Assembly: GCA_002070375.1 (NCBI GenBank)
Contig: MWDD01000016.1
Location: 1-53,140 of the forward strand
DNA length: 53,140 nt
Origin: a bacterium ADurb.Bin157
GTDB lineage: Bacteria > Muiribacteriota > Ozemobacteria > Ozemobacterales > Ozemobacteraceae
Direction: 5' to 3'
Program-made: the position numbers and the translations under genes
Part shown: positions 43,815-52,500 of the stretch, piece after piece
Position numbering within the stretch: the stretch's first letter is position 1
How the letters are laid out: every line of letters begins with the position of its first letter
The notes under the pieces: generated by a model
The model's database searches: none
Told to the model about the DNA's origin: nothing
The model's input: the letters and a program-made list of their open reading frames with translations, nothing else

Positions 43815-46800
43815 TTATTTGCCTTTCTCCCATCCGGGGAACCACTCCATTAACTCTTGAACGCTGGCTTTATGTGGCCTATGTCGGCCAAATATTCTGT
43901 AAACAAAGTTTTTAGCAACTCTTTTTGAAGCTCGCTTTTTAACAGTATCTGCGATTAGCGAGGGATTGGCCCAGTTGCCGGAAACAGTAAGATCAACATA
44001 AGGAATACCCGTATTTCTGTCTTGCATAACTGAAGAAAGCTTACCAAGTTTTTTGCCTATCTCGCTATTTCTTAAGCTTTGAGGATTTATCATCAACTGC
44101 CCTCTCAGGCGCATTTGTTCAGGCTCAAACTCGCTATTGTCCAATTCAAGTCTTAAATGCGGACCGGCAAATAAGCCGTCAGCTACAAGAAGCTTTCCTT
44201 TAAATTCCTCTTCTTCTTCGGTCGATAAATAAAAATTTATCTGGCCCGTTCTTATATCCGGCGTAAGCATTTCTCCTGTCGTTTTTTTCATGGAAGCATC
44301 AACAAGAGGCAGCTCAGGAATAAATATATTTTTAAAGTTTAAATTAAATACAGCATCTCGAGAGCCCTTATCTGTCCAATCAACATTGAAATTTCCATCA
44401 AGGAAACCAAAAGCGACTTCTTTTTCGTTCAATTTAAGTTTTGAAAAGTCTATATTATTTAACTTGCCAAGCACATTTATTACAAAAGGTTTGTCCGGAG
44501 TAAAAGCGCCGGTTCCGGATTCTGTAACAATTGTTCCTCCTAATAAACCAAAGTTAAATTGTTCTAAAATTGCCTCACCGGAAGCAGGTTTCAGTTTCAA
44601 ATCAATTTTATTGTTACCAAACGGTATTTCAATTTTTTGCGTTCCTGTGTCATAGGCCACTTTCATAGCTGTGCTATTTACCTTTGTCTCAATTAACGGG
44701 TCAGCCAAGTCACCTGTCACATCTACTTTTCCGTTTAAATAACCTTCTTCCGGGAAGGTTACGGCCGGAATCCGCATTCCTCCGAATAATGTTAAGAAAT
44801 CTGCCGGATATAATTTATCAAAAGTTCCCGCCAAAAAAAGCTTTCCTGTTCTTATTGGATCTTCTAACCAGCCTTCAGAAACTTCAAAAACCGAACGTCC
44901 CAATTCTGCTCTGACGTTTTTCAGGCCAATTTTTGCATAGTTCGAGTCCGTTCTGCCTTCAAAAATCAAGCCGACCTTTAATTTTTTAATTGCGTCTTTC
45001 ATTGCGGCAAACTTTATTGCACCCTCATCAAGGCTTGCTTTTCCTTTTGCGATAATCTTTTTAGGCGTTCCCGATACACTAAAGCTCCCATTAACTATGC
45101 CATTTTCGACTAAAAAAGCTTTTTCGACTTCTTCCGGCAATAATCCTGTTTTTAAAAAATTACTTAAAGCTGTCATTTGCAGGTCACTAATCTCAAGATC
45201 AAGATTTTCTATGACCGGTTTCAGTCCTTTTTCTAAGTCTTTTAATGCGGCTTTTCCTTTCCCTTTAATTGTTGCTCCTAAAATTTTCCCTGTAAGGTTG
45301 GCGAGATCCAAAGAAAACAGAGTGTTTTTAACTTTATTGAATTCTACTTTACCGCTAAAACTTTCTGCTTTAAGTATTGTTTTTCGTCTTGAGTCTTTAA
45401 TCGGAAAATCAAGATTGATGCTACCCACCTGCACAAATCCCTTGGCAGAGGGCTCTTTAATGCTTCCGGAAATATCTGCGCTTGCATCAAACCTTCCGCT
45501 CAGATTAAAAGGAATATCAAATTTTCCTATTTTAGAAATCTCTCGTGCCAATTTGTCAATTTTCTCACTTTTAAGATTGAGCGTCAGAGTATCAATATGG
45601 CGCCCTGCATTAGCAATAACGCCTTTTGTTATAATATCAACTCCAAAGACATCAGCAGACAGATTTACCTCTACATCCGCTCCTGCAGGTGAAGTGAGAT
45701 TAAAATACCTCATATCTGCCAGGGCCTTCCCAAGCTCAAAACTTACGTCTTTTACCTTAACAGAGGCATCACCGCTTTTAAAAGAAGCCCAATAACCTTC
45801 TGACTGTGTTTTTATTTGAGCATAGAAAGGAAGGTTAGCCATAAAATCTTGCATTTTAATTTTTAACTCAGGAAATCTTATCCAACCTTCTGCATTAGGT
45901 TTTTTAATATCCCCGCTTCCCAATAAGGCAAAACTGAATGCTCCAACAATTTGCAAGGGATATTTTTTGAGAAAATCTCTTCCTTCGGGCTGTGTTTTGA
46001 TTGCCTCTAACAGCGTCGAAAAGTTGCTTCCTCCGCCTTTCAATGAGAGATTATCAATTATTTTATTGTTTGTATCGATTATACAATTTGCTTCTATTGG
46101 GAGCCCAAAAAATTCTGTCCTAAAATCTGTATTTATCTTTTTCGGAATAAATTTATTTTCTTGTGAAATTGGATCTGTTACCACGTTTAAAACGGTGTTA
46201 TCCATCCATAAAGCTTTTTTTCGCCTAATAAATCGAAGTTTGTCAAATCCCGCAAAGAATTGAACATCATTCCCCATTTTCGTATTCAAAGATAAAATCT
46301 TATTTCCTTTTATATCGACACTGTCAAAATCCGGTTCGGCAGACAGTCCAAGAATTGCCTTAAGTCTTTCGGATGAAATTTTAAAGTCTTTATTATCTTT
46401 TAAAAAGCCTTCAATATTAATGTTGTAATCGTCAATACGTTGACTTTCCCGTTGAAACTTTGCATATCCGTCAATTTTAATATCAAGGTTATCAATTAAC
46501 GCCTTTATCCCTTCGAGCCTTATGTCTCCTTCTTCAATCAATGCTTTTCCGGCAAGTTTAATAAAATCTGACGGGTAAACTTTGTTAACAATAGTTGTTC
46601 CATCAAGATCTACAACTAATGTGCTTTTACGCCAATCTTTTATTGTTTTAAAAGCGGTATTTACTTTAAATGGCCCTAATATCTGCACTCTTTTGCAGTA
46701 TTCATTAAGTTGTCCGGCAATATTTTTAGGTAAAATATTAAACGGTAAAATGTCTTCTGCACTTCCTGAATCTACTATTTCAGCACTAAAATCAAAATCA

Positions 46801-48302
46801 GTATATTCAATTTTTTTACCTGCAACTTTTCGATTAAAAGTAACATTTGCTTTTCCTGAATTTCTGGTTAATAAGCACGCAAATTTGTCTACACCGGGTT
46901 CAATTTTAATATATTCAGCTTTAGTTGAAGCCTTTTCTCCTGATATGTCTGAGTCAATACTAAGAAATAACTCTCCCTCATCTTTAAAAATCAATGTTCC
47001 GCTGTGCTTAGACTGCACCTCTTCTATTTTTCCTTCCATTTTTTTCAGAGAAGCGGTTCTGTTTTCGATGGCTATGTCAATATTAAAATTTTCTATTGAG
47101 GGTAACCCGGCAAGTTGAAACTTAAAATCTTTCAAAGTTATATCTGTTCTTGCGTCATAAAGGGCTTCGTTTTCTTCAGAATTAAAAATAAGCTTTAAAG
47201 CACCGCCAATCCGGCTGTCTTTGGCTAATAAATCAGACTTTATACTTTCTAAGGAATCAATATTAACAACTCCGTTGAGCTCTTTAATTTTATTAAACAA
47301 ACTATTTCCGTTTCTGTCTAACAAGAAATTTAAATTAAGCCTGTCTCTGTTTCTGGCGTCATAAAAAGTTACCGCCCTACCCTTTTGCCCAATATTAGTC
47401 ACACCTACATTCAAATTTTGTCCTAACGCATCAAAAACAATACTGAAATCACCGGTTTCTTTCATGGTTGTAATTTGAAATGTTAACAAAGAAGGTTCTT
47501 CTCTAGTAAAAATCTTAAACACGTGAGCGTTATAATTTTCAGCGGGATATTTTTTCAGGCTAAGATTTACTCCGGTAATTTGCTTTGTTTTGTTTGGCAA
47601 AGTAATAATTCTTGATATAAACGGATCCGTAACAAGCTTTTGTGGGTTTGGAACTAAAACTGTCAAATTAACGATGTTTATTGAAGACAGATACCTTGCC
47701 GCCATTTTTTGCCTATGCTGTTCTCTATCCCATTTTGATCTTCTGTTAGTGGGTTTTTCTTGTTTTTTTTCTTTTGAAACTAAAATTGCTTGCTCTCTGG
47801 GAATTGAAAAGTCCCAGAGTGCACGGCCTTTCTCGTCTCTGTTGAGCGTGAGCACAGGATTTTCTATAACAATATTTTCAAGAACAAGATTTCCGAGTAA
47901 AACATCAAGCAAGGAGTATTCGAGAGCAATGCGCGGCACCGTAAGGAGTGTTGCAGCGGAGTCTATGTATTTGTTTTTAATCACAACGCTGTCTAATTCA
48001 ACGCCCTTCAACAAATTGCCAGAAATACCTCCGAACTCAAGTTCGAATTGTCCATTTGTTAAGTTTGGGATCAGGCCTTCTTTAATGTGTCCGTCTATCA
48101 AATCCGAATTCAATCTAAAAAAGTTTAAAATAAATACGCCGGCCAAAACTAAAAATGCTACAGCAAGCAACATTAGAGCTTTTCTGACTATTTTTCTCAA
48201 CAATCTTTTGAGATTTCTGCCGCTGCCGTCTTTGTGATTGCTTTTACGTTTTTCAAGCTCAATTATTAAACTCTCAATTTTTTTATTTTCATTATCGGTC
48301 AT
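43815..48302 (-). CDS. AsmA/TamB-like giant envelope protein
   Basis: A protein of about 1495 residues. A basic N-terminus is followed by one transmembrane helix (about 40-65). The rest is a very long run of beta-strand-type repeats with the AsmA/TamB character (for example VVIENPVLTLNRD, VSGTPKKIIAKGKASLDEGA). The C-terminal end VDLTVSGNWANPSLIAD matches AsmA-type endings. Such proteins span the periplasm and are implicated in lipid transport to the outer membrane. ATG 48302 is preferred over GTG 48314; neither has a strong Shine-Dalgarno. It leads an envelope operon with the FHA and TPR proteins. Confidence 0.85.
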   Translation of the reverse strand: MTDNENKKIESLIIELEKRKSNHKDGSGRNLKRLLRKIVRKALMLLAVAFLVLAGVFILNFFRLNSDLIDGHIKEGLIPNLTNGQFELEFGGISGNLLKGVELDSVVIKNKYIDSAATLLTVPRIALEYSLLDVLLGNLVLENIVIENPVLTLNRDEKGRALWDFSIPREQAILVSKEKKQEKPTNRRSKWDREQHRQKMAARYLSSINIVNLTVLVPNPQKLVTDPFISRIITLPNKTKQITGVNLSLKKYPAENYNAHVFKIFTREEPSLLTFQITTMKETGDFSIVFDALGQNLNVGVTNIGQKGRAVTFYDARNRDRLNLNFLLDRNGNSLFNKIKELNGVVNIDSLESIKSDLLAKDSRIGGALKLIFNSEENEALYDARTDITLKDFKFQLAGLPSIENFNIDIAIENRTASLKKMEGKIEEVQSKHSGTLIFKDEGELFLSIDSDISGEKASTKAEYIKIEPGVDKFACLLTRNSGKANVTFNRKVAGKKIEYTDFDFSAEIVDSGSAEDILPFNILPKNIAGQLNEYCKRVQILGPFKVNTAFKTIKDWRKSTLVVDLDGTTIVNKVYPSDFIKLAGKALIEEGDIRLEGIKALIDNLDIKIDGYAKFQRESQRIDDYNINIEGFLKDNKDFKISSERLKAILGLSAEPDFDSVDIKGNKILSLNTKMGNDVQFFAGFDKLRFIRRKKALWMDNTVLNVVTDPISQENKFIPKKINTDFRTEFFGLPIEANCIIDTNNKIIDNLSLKGGGSNFSTLLEAIKTQPEGRDFLKKYPLQIVGAFSFALLGSGDIKKPNAEGWIRFPELKIKMQDFMANLPFYAQIKTQSEGYWASFKSGDASVKVKDVSFELGKALADMRYFNLTSPAGADVEVNLSADVFGVDIITKGVIANAGRHIDTLTLNLKSEKIDKLAREISKIGKFDIPFNLSGRFDASADISGSIKEPSAKGFVQVGSINLDFPIKDSRRKTILKAESFSGKVEFNKVKNTLFSLDLANLTGKILGATIKGKGKAALKDLEKGLKPVIENLDLEISDLQMTALSNFLKTGLLPEEVEKAFLVENGIVNGSFSVSGTPKKIIAKGKASLDEGAIKFAAMKDAIKKLKVGLIFEGRTDSNYAKIGLKNVRAELGRSVFEVSEGWLEDPIRTGKLFLAGTFDKLYPADFLTLFGGMRIPAVTFPEEGYLNGKVDVTGDLADPLIETKVNSTAMKVAYDTGTQKIEIPFGNNKIDLKLKPASGEAILEQFNFGLLGGTIVTESGTGAFTPDKPFVINVLGKLNNIDFSKLKLNEKEVAFGFLDGNFNVDWTDKGSRDAVFNLNFKNIFIPELPLVDASMKKTTGEMLTPDIRTGQINFYLSTEEEEEFKGKLLVADGLFAGPHLRLELDNSEFEPEQMRLRGQLMINPQSLRNSEIGKKLGKLSSVMQDRNTGIPYVDLTVSGNWANPSLIADTVKKRASKRVAKNFVYRIFGRHRPHKASVQELMEWFPGWEKGK

Positions 48303-48312
48303 TTCTCTATAC

Positions 48313-48324
48313 ACACCTAGATTA
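48313..48324. repeat. Copy 1 of the ACACCTAGATTA direct repeat
   Basis: A 12-bp sequence ACACCTAGATTA just upstream of the AsmA/TamB-like ATG. An identical copy lies 110 bp away at 48423-48434, where it forms part of a palindrome. Confidence 0.7.
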
Positions 48325-48381
48325 AATTGTTTACCATTATAATCACAAAATGCTTAATTAGAACAACTAAAAAAAGAAAAA

Positions 48382-48411
48382 AACGGACAGTTTTTTTGTA
48401 CACAGTCCGTT
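48382..48411 (-). terminator. Terminator-like hairpin upstream of the AsmA/TamB-like gene
   Basis: On the minus strand a 7-bp stem (AACGGAC with GTCCGTT, two further inner pairs) and a loop are followed by TTTTTTCTTTTTTT. No minus-strand gene lies upstream of it, so its substrate transcript is unknown. It could also be an attenuator in the leader of the gene that starts at 48302. Confidence 0.6.
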
Positions 48412-48422
48412 GTGAAAAAAAA

Positions 48423-48439
48423 ACACCTAGATTAGGTGT
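48423..48439. promoter_or_regulatory. Palindrome ACACCTA-N3-TAGGTGT, operator or second minus-strand terminator
   Basis: A perfect 7-bp inverted repeat with a 3-nt centre. On the minus strand it is followed directly by nine T. It contains the second copy of ACACCTAGATTA. It lies in the 265-bp gap between the divergent AsmA/TamB-like and EIIA genes, which otherwise holds only the hairpin at 48382-48411, the copy-1 repeat and the EIIA promoter. Confidence 0.6.
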
Positions 48440-48508
48440 AAATAAAACACATTTTAAATATTTTAGAAATAAAAGCCGTTAATTCGGCACTTTATAGCTT
48501 GCAAATCA

Positions 48509-48538
48509 TTGGCATAATTTATGCTTGATAAATAATAT
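48509..48538 (+). promoter_or_regulatory. Promoter of the EIIA gene
   Basis: TTGGCA (48509-48514), 18-bp spacer, TAATAT (48533-48538) fits sigma-70. The same bases also show GG (48511-48512), 10 bp, GC (48523-48524), the spacing of a sigma-54 site. AGGAGA about 8 nt before ATG 48568 gives a Shine-Dalgarno-led mRNA. Confidence 0.5.
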
Positions 48539-48567
48539 AAGAACATAAAATCAGGAGAAGCCATAAA

Positions 48568-49017
48568 ATGATCACCGAATTATTGCAAAGCAGCTTTATA
48601 GATTTAAACTTTGATGTATCAGACAAAGCGTCTGCAATAGATAAGTTAAGTGAGATGTTGTGTGGGTCCGGCAAAGTGAGTGATAAATCCCACTTTTCCA
48701 ACGCTGTTTTTGAAAGAGAAAAATTAGGTACAACCGGAATAGGCTCCGGGATTGCAATACCTCACGCAAGAACCAATACGGTTAATGAAGTATCTATAGC
48801 CTTTGCAAGATCAACTAAAGGCGTAGATTTTAATTCAATTGACGGTGATCCTGTAAACTTATTTTTTGTGTTAGCTGCCCCGGTTGAATCCGGAAGCACT
48901 TATTTAAAATTATTAGCCAGAATCTCTCGTCTCCTGCGCTATCAAGACCTTATAGATGAACTTAAAACGGCTAAGACCAAGGAAGAAGTTATTTCTTTAA
49001 TTGCATCAAGAGAATGA
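48568..49017 (+). CDS. PTS EIIA (PtsN-like) regulatory protein
   Basis: A 149-residue EIIA domain of the fructose/nitrogen group. The phosphorylation site is H66 in GIAIPHAR, with the family block GIGSGIAIPHARTN and the C-terminal SRLLR helix. No EIIB or EIIC follows, so it is likely a regulator like PtsN (EIIA-Ntr), taking phosphate from HPr/NPr and controlling partners by binding. A Shine-Dalgarno AGGAGA is about 8 nt upstream. It is co-transcribed with the RsbW-like gene 19 bp downstream and ends at a shared terminator. Confidence 0.88.
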   Translation: MITELLQSSFIDLNFDVSDKASAIDKLSEMLCGSGKVSDKSHFSNAVFEREKLGTTGIGSGIAIPHARTNTVNEVSIAFARSTKGVDFNSIDGDPVNLFFVLAAPVESGSTYLKLLARISRLLRYQDLIDELKTAKTKEEVISLIASRE

Positions 49018-49036
49018 AAAAAATAGGGGGATTATT

Positions 49037-49456
49037 ATGCGTAGCCATAACAATATCGACGACCTCTCTCTTTTACTCAGAATCCCTGCAAACAGAACAT
49101 ACCTTGAAAACGCATTAGTAACTATCGACGGCATCTGCGAACATTTCTCAGTTAACGAATTATCTTCTAAAAGAGTAAAAAAAGCAATTGAGCAAGCATT
49201 GTCAGATTCAATTGCAATGACCTCTTCAAACCCCGAAAGTCTTTTTGACCTTAACTTTTCAGTTAACAGAGACACACTTAATGTTCGCCTCGACAGCTAC
49301 CCATTAGCAAACAATGGCAAGACTGTTCCAATAGGGTCTTCACAATTCACAAAAGGCACTGTCGGAACACGAAATCTCACAGAAAATTTTACTCATGTTG
49401 AAGAAGATGGCAGCAACTCATTTTTTGCGATGCAATTTAATTTAAGTCTTAACTAA
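49037..49456 (+). CDS. Degenerate RsbW-like (GHKL) regulatory protein
   Basis: A 139-residue protein. The layout matches anti-sigma kinases of the RsbW/HATPase_c_2 type. IPANRTYLENALVTIDGICEHF is the first strand and helix. KKAIEQALSDSIAM stands at the N-box, and GTRNLTENFTHVEEDG followed by a strand is the C-terminal element. The N-box is altered: Q53 stands where the conserved Glu is, and D57 where the Mg-binding Asn is, so kinase activity is doubtful. It could still bind a sigma or anti-anti-sigma factor. ATG 49037 was chosen over 49001 because AGGGGG lies about 7 nt before it. The assignment is moderate. Confidence 0.6.
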   Translation: MRSHNNIDDLSLLLRIPANRTYLENALVTIDGICEHFSVNELSSKRVKKAIEQALSDSIAMTSSNPESLFDLNFSVNRDTLNVRLDSYPLANNGKTVPIGSSQFTKGTVGTRNLTENFTHVEEDGSNSFFAMQFNLSLN

Positions 49457-49479
49457 TTGAAATTGTCCCCCTTTTTTTT

Positions 49480-49503
49480 AAACCGGCTTAAGCCGGTTTT
49501 TTT
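49480..49503 (+). terminator. Rho-independent terminator after the EIIA/RsbW-like operon
   Basis: Perfect 8-bp stem (AAACCGGC with GCCGGTTT) around TTAA, followed by TTTT. It lies about 23 bp after the stop at 49456. Confidence 0.88.
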
Positions 49504-49539
49504 ATACAAAAAACACTATTGGCTCAGATATGAAAATAA

Positions 49540-49568
49540 TTGATTTTTATACTGCAGTTATGTAGAAT
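49540..49568 (+). promoter_or_regulatory. Leaderless-type promoter of the tandem kinase gene
   Basis: TTGATT (49540-49545), 17-bp spacer, TAGAAT (49563-49568), 6 bp, ATG 49575. No Shine-Dalgarno is present. Confidence 0.6.
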
Positions 49569-49574
49569 CTACAT
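49560..49574. promoter_or_regulatory. Palindrome ATGTAGA-A-TCTACAT covering the kinase -10 and abutting the ATG
   Basis: A perfect 7-bp inverted repeat with a 1-bp centre ends at the base before ATG 49575 and contains the predicted -10. The position suits a repressor operator. Confidence 0.5.
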
Positions 49575-52500
49575 ATGTTTCAAGAAAACCAAATTATCGG
49601 CAGACATTATAAATTATTGCAAAAACTTGGCGCAGGTGGAATGGGAGCTGTTTACAAAGCTCTTGACATAAACTTGGGCCGAGAGGTTGCGATTAAGTTT
49701 CTCTTAAAAGAAATTGCCGAAGAAAAAGAAATAGTTGACCGGTTTTTAAACGAGGGCCGTATAATTGCGACAATTAACCATCCCGCAGTTATATCGGTGT
49801 ATGCTTCCGACGTAGAAGAAGCTACAGGCATGCCTTTTCTTGTAATGGAATTTGTTGACGGGCATAGTCTTGACCATTACAAAAAAGAATTAAGAAATGA
49901 CCTAGACACACTTATTGATCACTTTATTAATATGCTGAGCGGCATAAACGCCTGCCATAAAAAAGGTATCATTCACCGCGATTTAAAACCTGAAAACCTC
50001 TTAATTAATAGCAGCGGGCAGATAAAGATTTGTGATTTCGGGATAGCACGCTCAGCGGGTCGACACACCAGAACGGGCATGGCCATCGGAACTCCGCACT
50101 ACATGTCTCCCGAACAATGCATGGGTAAGCAAGACTTAATAACCGGCCAAACAGACGTATATGCCGCCGGTGTAGTTTTATTTGAAATGCTTACCGGCAA
50201 ACTTCCGTTCAACCTGCAAAATAAAGCTGATGATCCTGCTTTGGCTATAGCCCTTATGCACATCAGCCAGAAACCTGATTATGCTTCATTTGCTTCTATA
50301 CCTGAAGGTGTTTCATTTAAAGAATTAATTAGTCAAATGCTTGAAAAGAAGCCGGATGACCGTCCGGAGATTCCTGACATCATTAATAAATTAAAGGGAA
50401 TACAAAAACGCCTTTCCTTATCCGGCCCCTCTGCTTCATCAACCGAATCAAAACCCACTACTTCTCAGCCTTCTGATATAATAGGCGAGATATATAAGGT
50501 TCAATGCGAAATCGGTTCAGGTGGGATGGGAAAGGTCGTTAAAGCTCTTGATACCTCATTAAACAGAATCGTAGCCATAAAAACTCTTCACAAAAGTTCT
50601 ATTGTAGATGACTCACTTGTAAATCGATTTATCAAAGAAGGGCAAGTATTAGCTACGGTGCGTCACAAAAATGTTATGGGGATCTATGCTTCAGCAAAAG
50701 ATCGAATTACAGAAGTTCCATTTTTGGTAATGGAATACATTGAAGGGCGCCCACTCTCAGAATTGCGTGATGTAATAAAAAAAGACTGCACCCGTTCAAT
50801 TCCAATAATGTTGCAACTGGCTGAAGGTGTTGAAGCATTTCATGAACATGGGATTATCCATAGAGACCTCAAACCGTCGAATATAATTATAACTTCAGAC
50901 GGCATTGTAAAAATAATAGATTTTGGTATAGCAAAAACTCAAGGCAATCTTACTAAAACAGGCATGACCATGGGTACCCCCGAATACATGTCTCCCGAAC
51001 AATGTACGGGAAATAAGAACATAAGTTATAAATCTGACATCTATTCATTGGGTATCATTTTTTGGGAATTAATCTTTGGCGCAGTGCCCTTTAAACCGGA
51101 TTCTGATCAAAACTCAGAGCTTTCTGTGGCATTAAAGCACATAGAAGCAACGCTCCCTGCACAAGTAATCATTCCGGACTTAACTTTGATACCTATAATT
51201 GGCTTAACAAAACGTATGCTGGACAAATCTCCTGATGCCAGGCCCGAGGTAAAGACAATAATTGGCACCCTTGAAGATTATCTTGCCGAACATGCTCCTG
51301 AGCTGTTATCAAAACCCTCTACAAGCAGAAGAAGCATGGCGAAATCGGGAATAAATTCTCTTTCTCAACTAGTTTCCGATGCTCAGATATCATCATCTTA
51401 TTCTAAGAAAAAAATACTTATACCAATTATAGTCGCCATTTCTGTCGGCTTAGCATTATTGTTGTGGAAATCAGGTTTAATTGGCGGGAAAAATCTTAAC
51501 GAAATAAAAAATGAAATCAATGAGCTGATTATTTCCGGCGAATATTCTCAGGCTCAGATTAAAATCAGCGAATTTGCCATGACCTCAGATGGACGCGAGC
51601 TGGCTCCAAAACTTAAAGAAGCTTTAGTTCAGCAAATATTATCCGATTCAACAAAAGAAGAAAAAGAAGGAAATTACGAACAAGCAATAAATCTTATTGC
51701 ACTAGCGATTTCTATAGATCCGGGGAATCCCAGAGGAGCTTTGGGATTAACTCGACTACAACAAGAGAAAACAAAGTTTGAAAGACAAAAAAATAGAATT
51801 GATACTATCTCAAAAAACGCAGCGATTCTGCTTGAACAGATTGAGCCGGCATCAGGCACAAAGCTTCTCAATGAATTGATCAAAGAGCTTTCAGAAATTG
51901 GTCAAAATGAGTTAGTTTCTGATATTAAGTCAGCTTGGCGTTCAAAATTTATTAATAAAGGCGAAGAAATTTTATTAACAAACCCGCAAATGTCGCAAGC
52001 ATATTTTAATGACTACCTTAAATATTTCCCGGGCGATGATGAGGTCATCACAATAAACGGTCAAGCAACCAAACAAATTGCTTTATTAGAAGAAAAACTG
52101 GCGCAGGAAACAATGCTGAATTCAATAATTCCGGCGCTGAAATCTGCCATCGAAAACTATATCCCCGGAACAAAGCCCACATTAATTACAAACAGAATTC
52201 AAAAAGTTCTGGAATTAGGTGATGAAGACACAGCACGGGAATTAAAAGAATTACTGGTCAAAAAGATGATTTTTGAAGCAGACAACCTTATGTTAGTTAA
52301 CCCCGAAAAATCTATTGAGATATTTGAGCAAGTTAAATCCTTTTACCCTGATTTTATCGGGTTAGATAATAAACTTTCTCTTGCTCAAGAAAGTTTAAAA
52401 TCTGTTATTGAAGCAGAGGAATTGAAAACAAAACGGGATTCACTTTACTCCCAAATAAGCAAAGAGACAGAGAAAATCGTTCCTCCTCAAGACGTGAGCA

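Noticed and set aside
44290..48237. Several plus-strand open frames of 120-230 codons opposite the AsmA/TamB-like gene
   Set aside because: They lie wholly inside the long minus-strand gene, have no family features and low-complexity composition, and arise from its codon bias.
48519..48701. 60-codon minus-strand open frame opposite the EIIA promoter and 5' end, as source of RNA for the minus-strand terminators
   Set aside because: No start signal or homology pattern is visible; an antisense RNA is possible but a protein is not supported.
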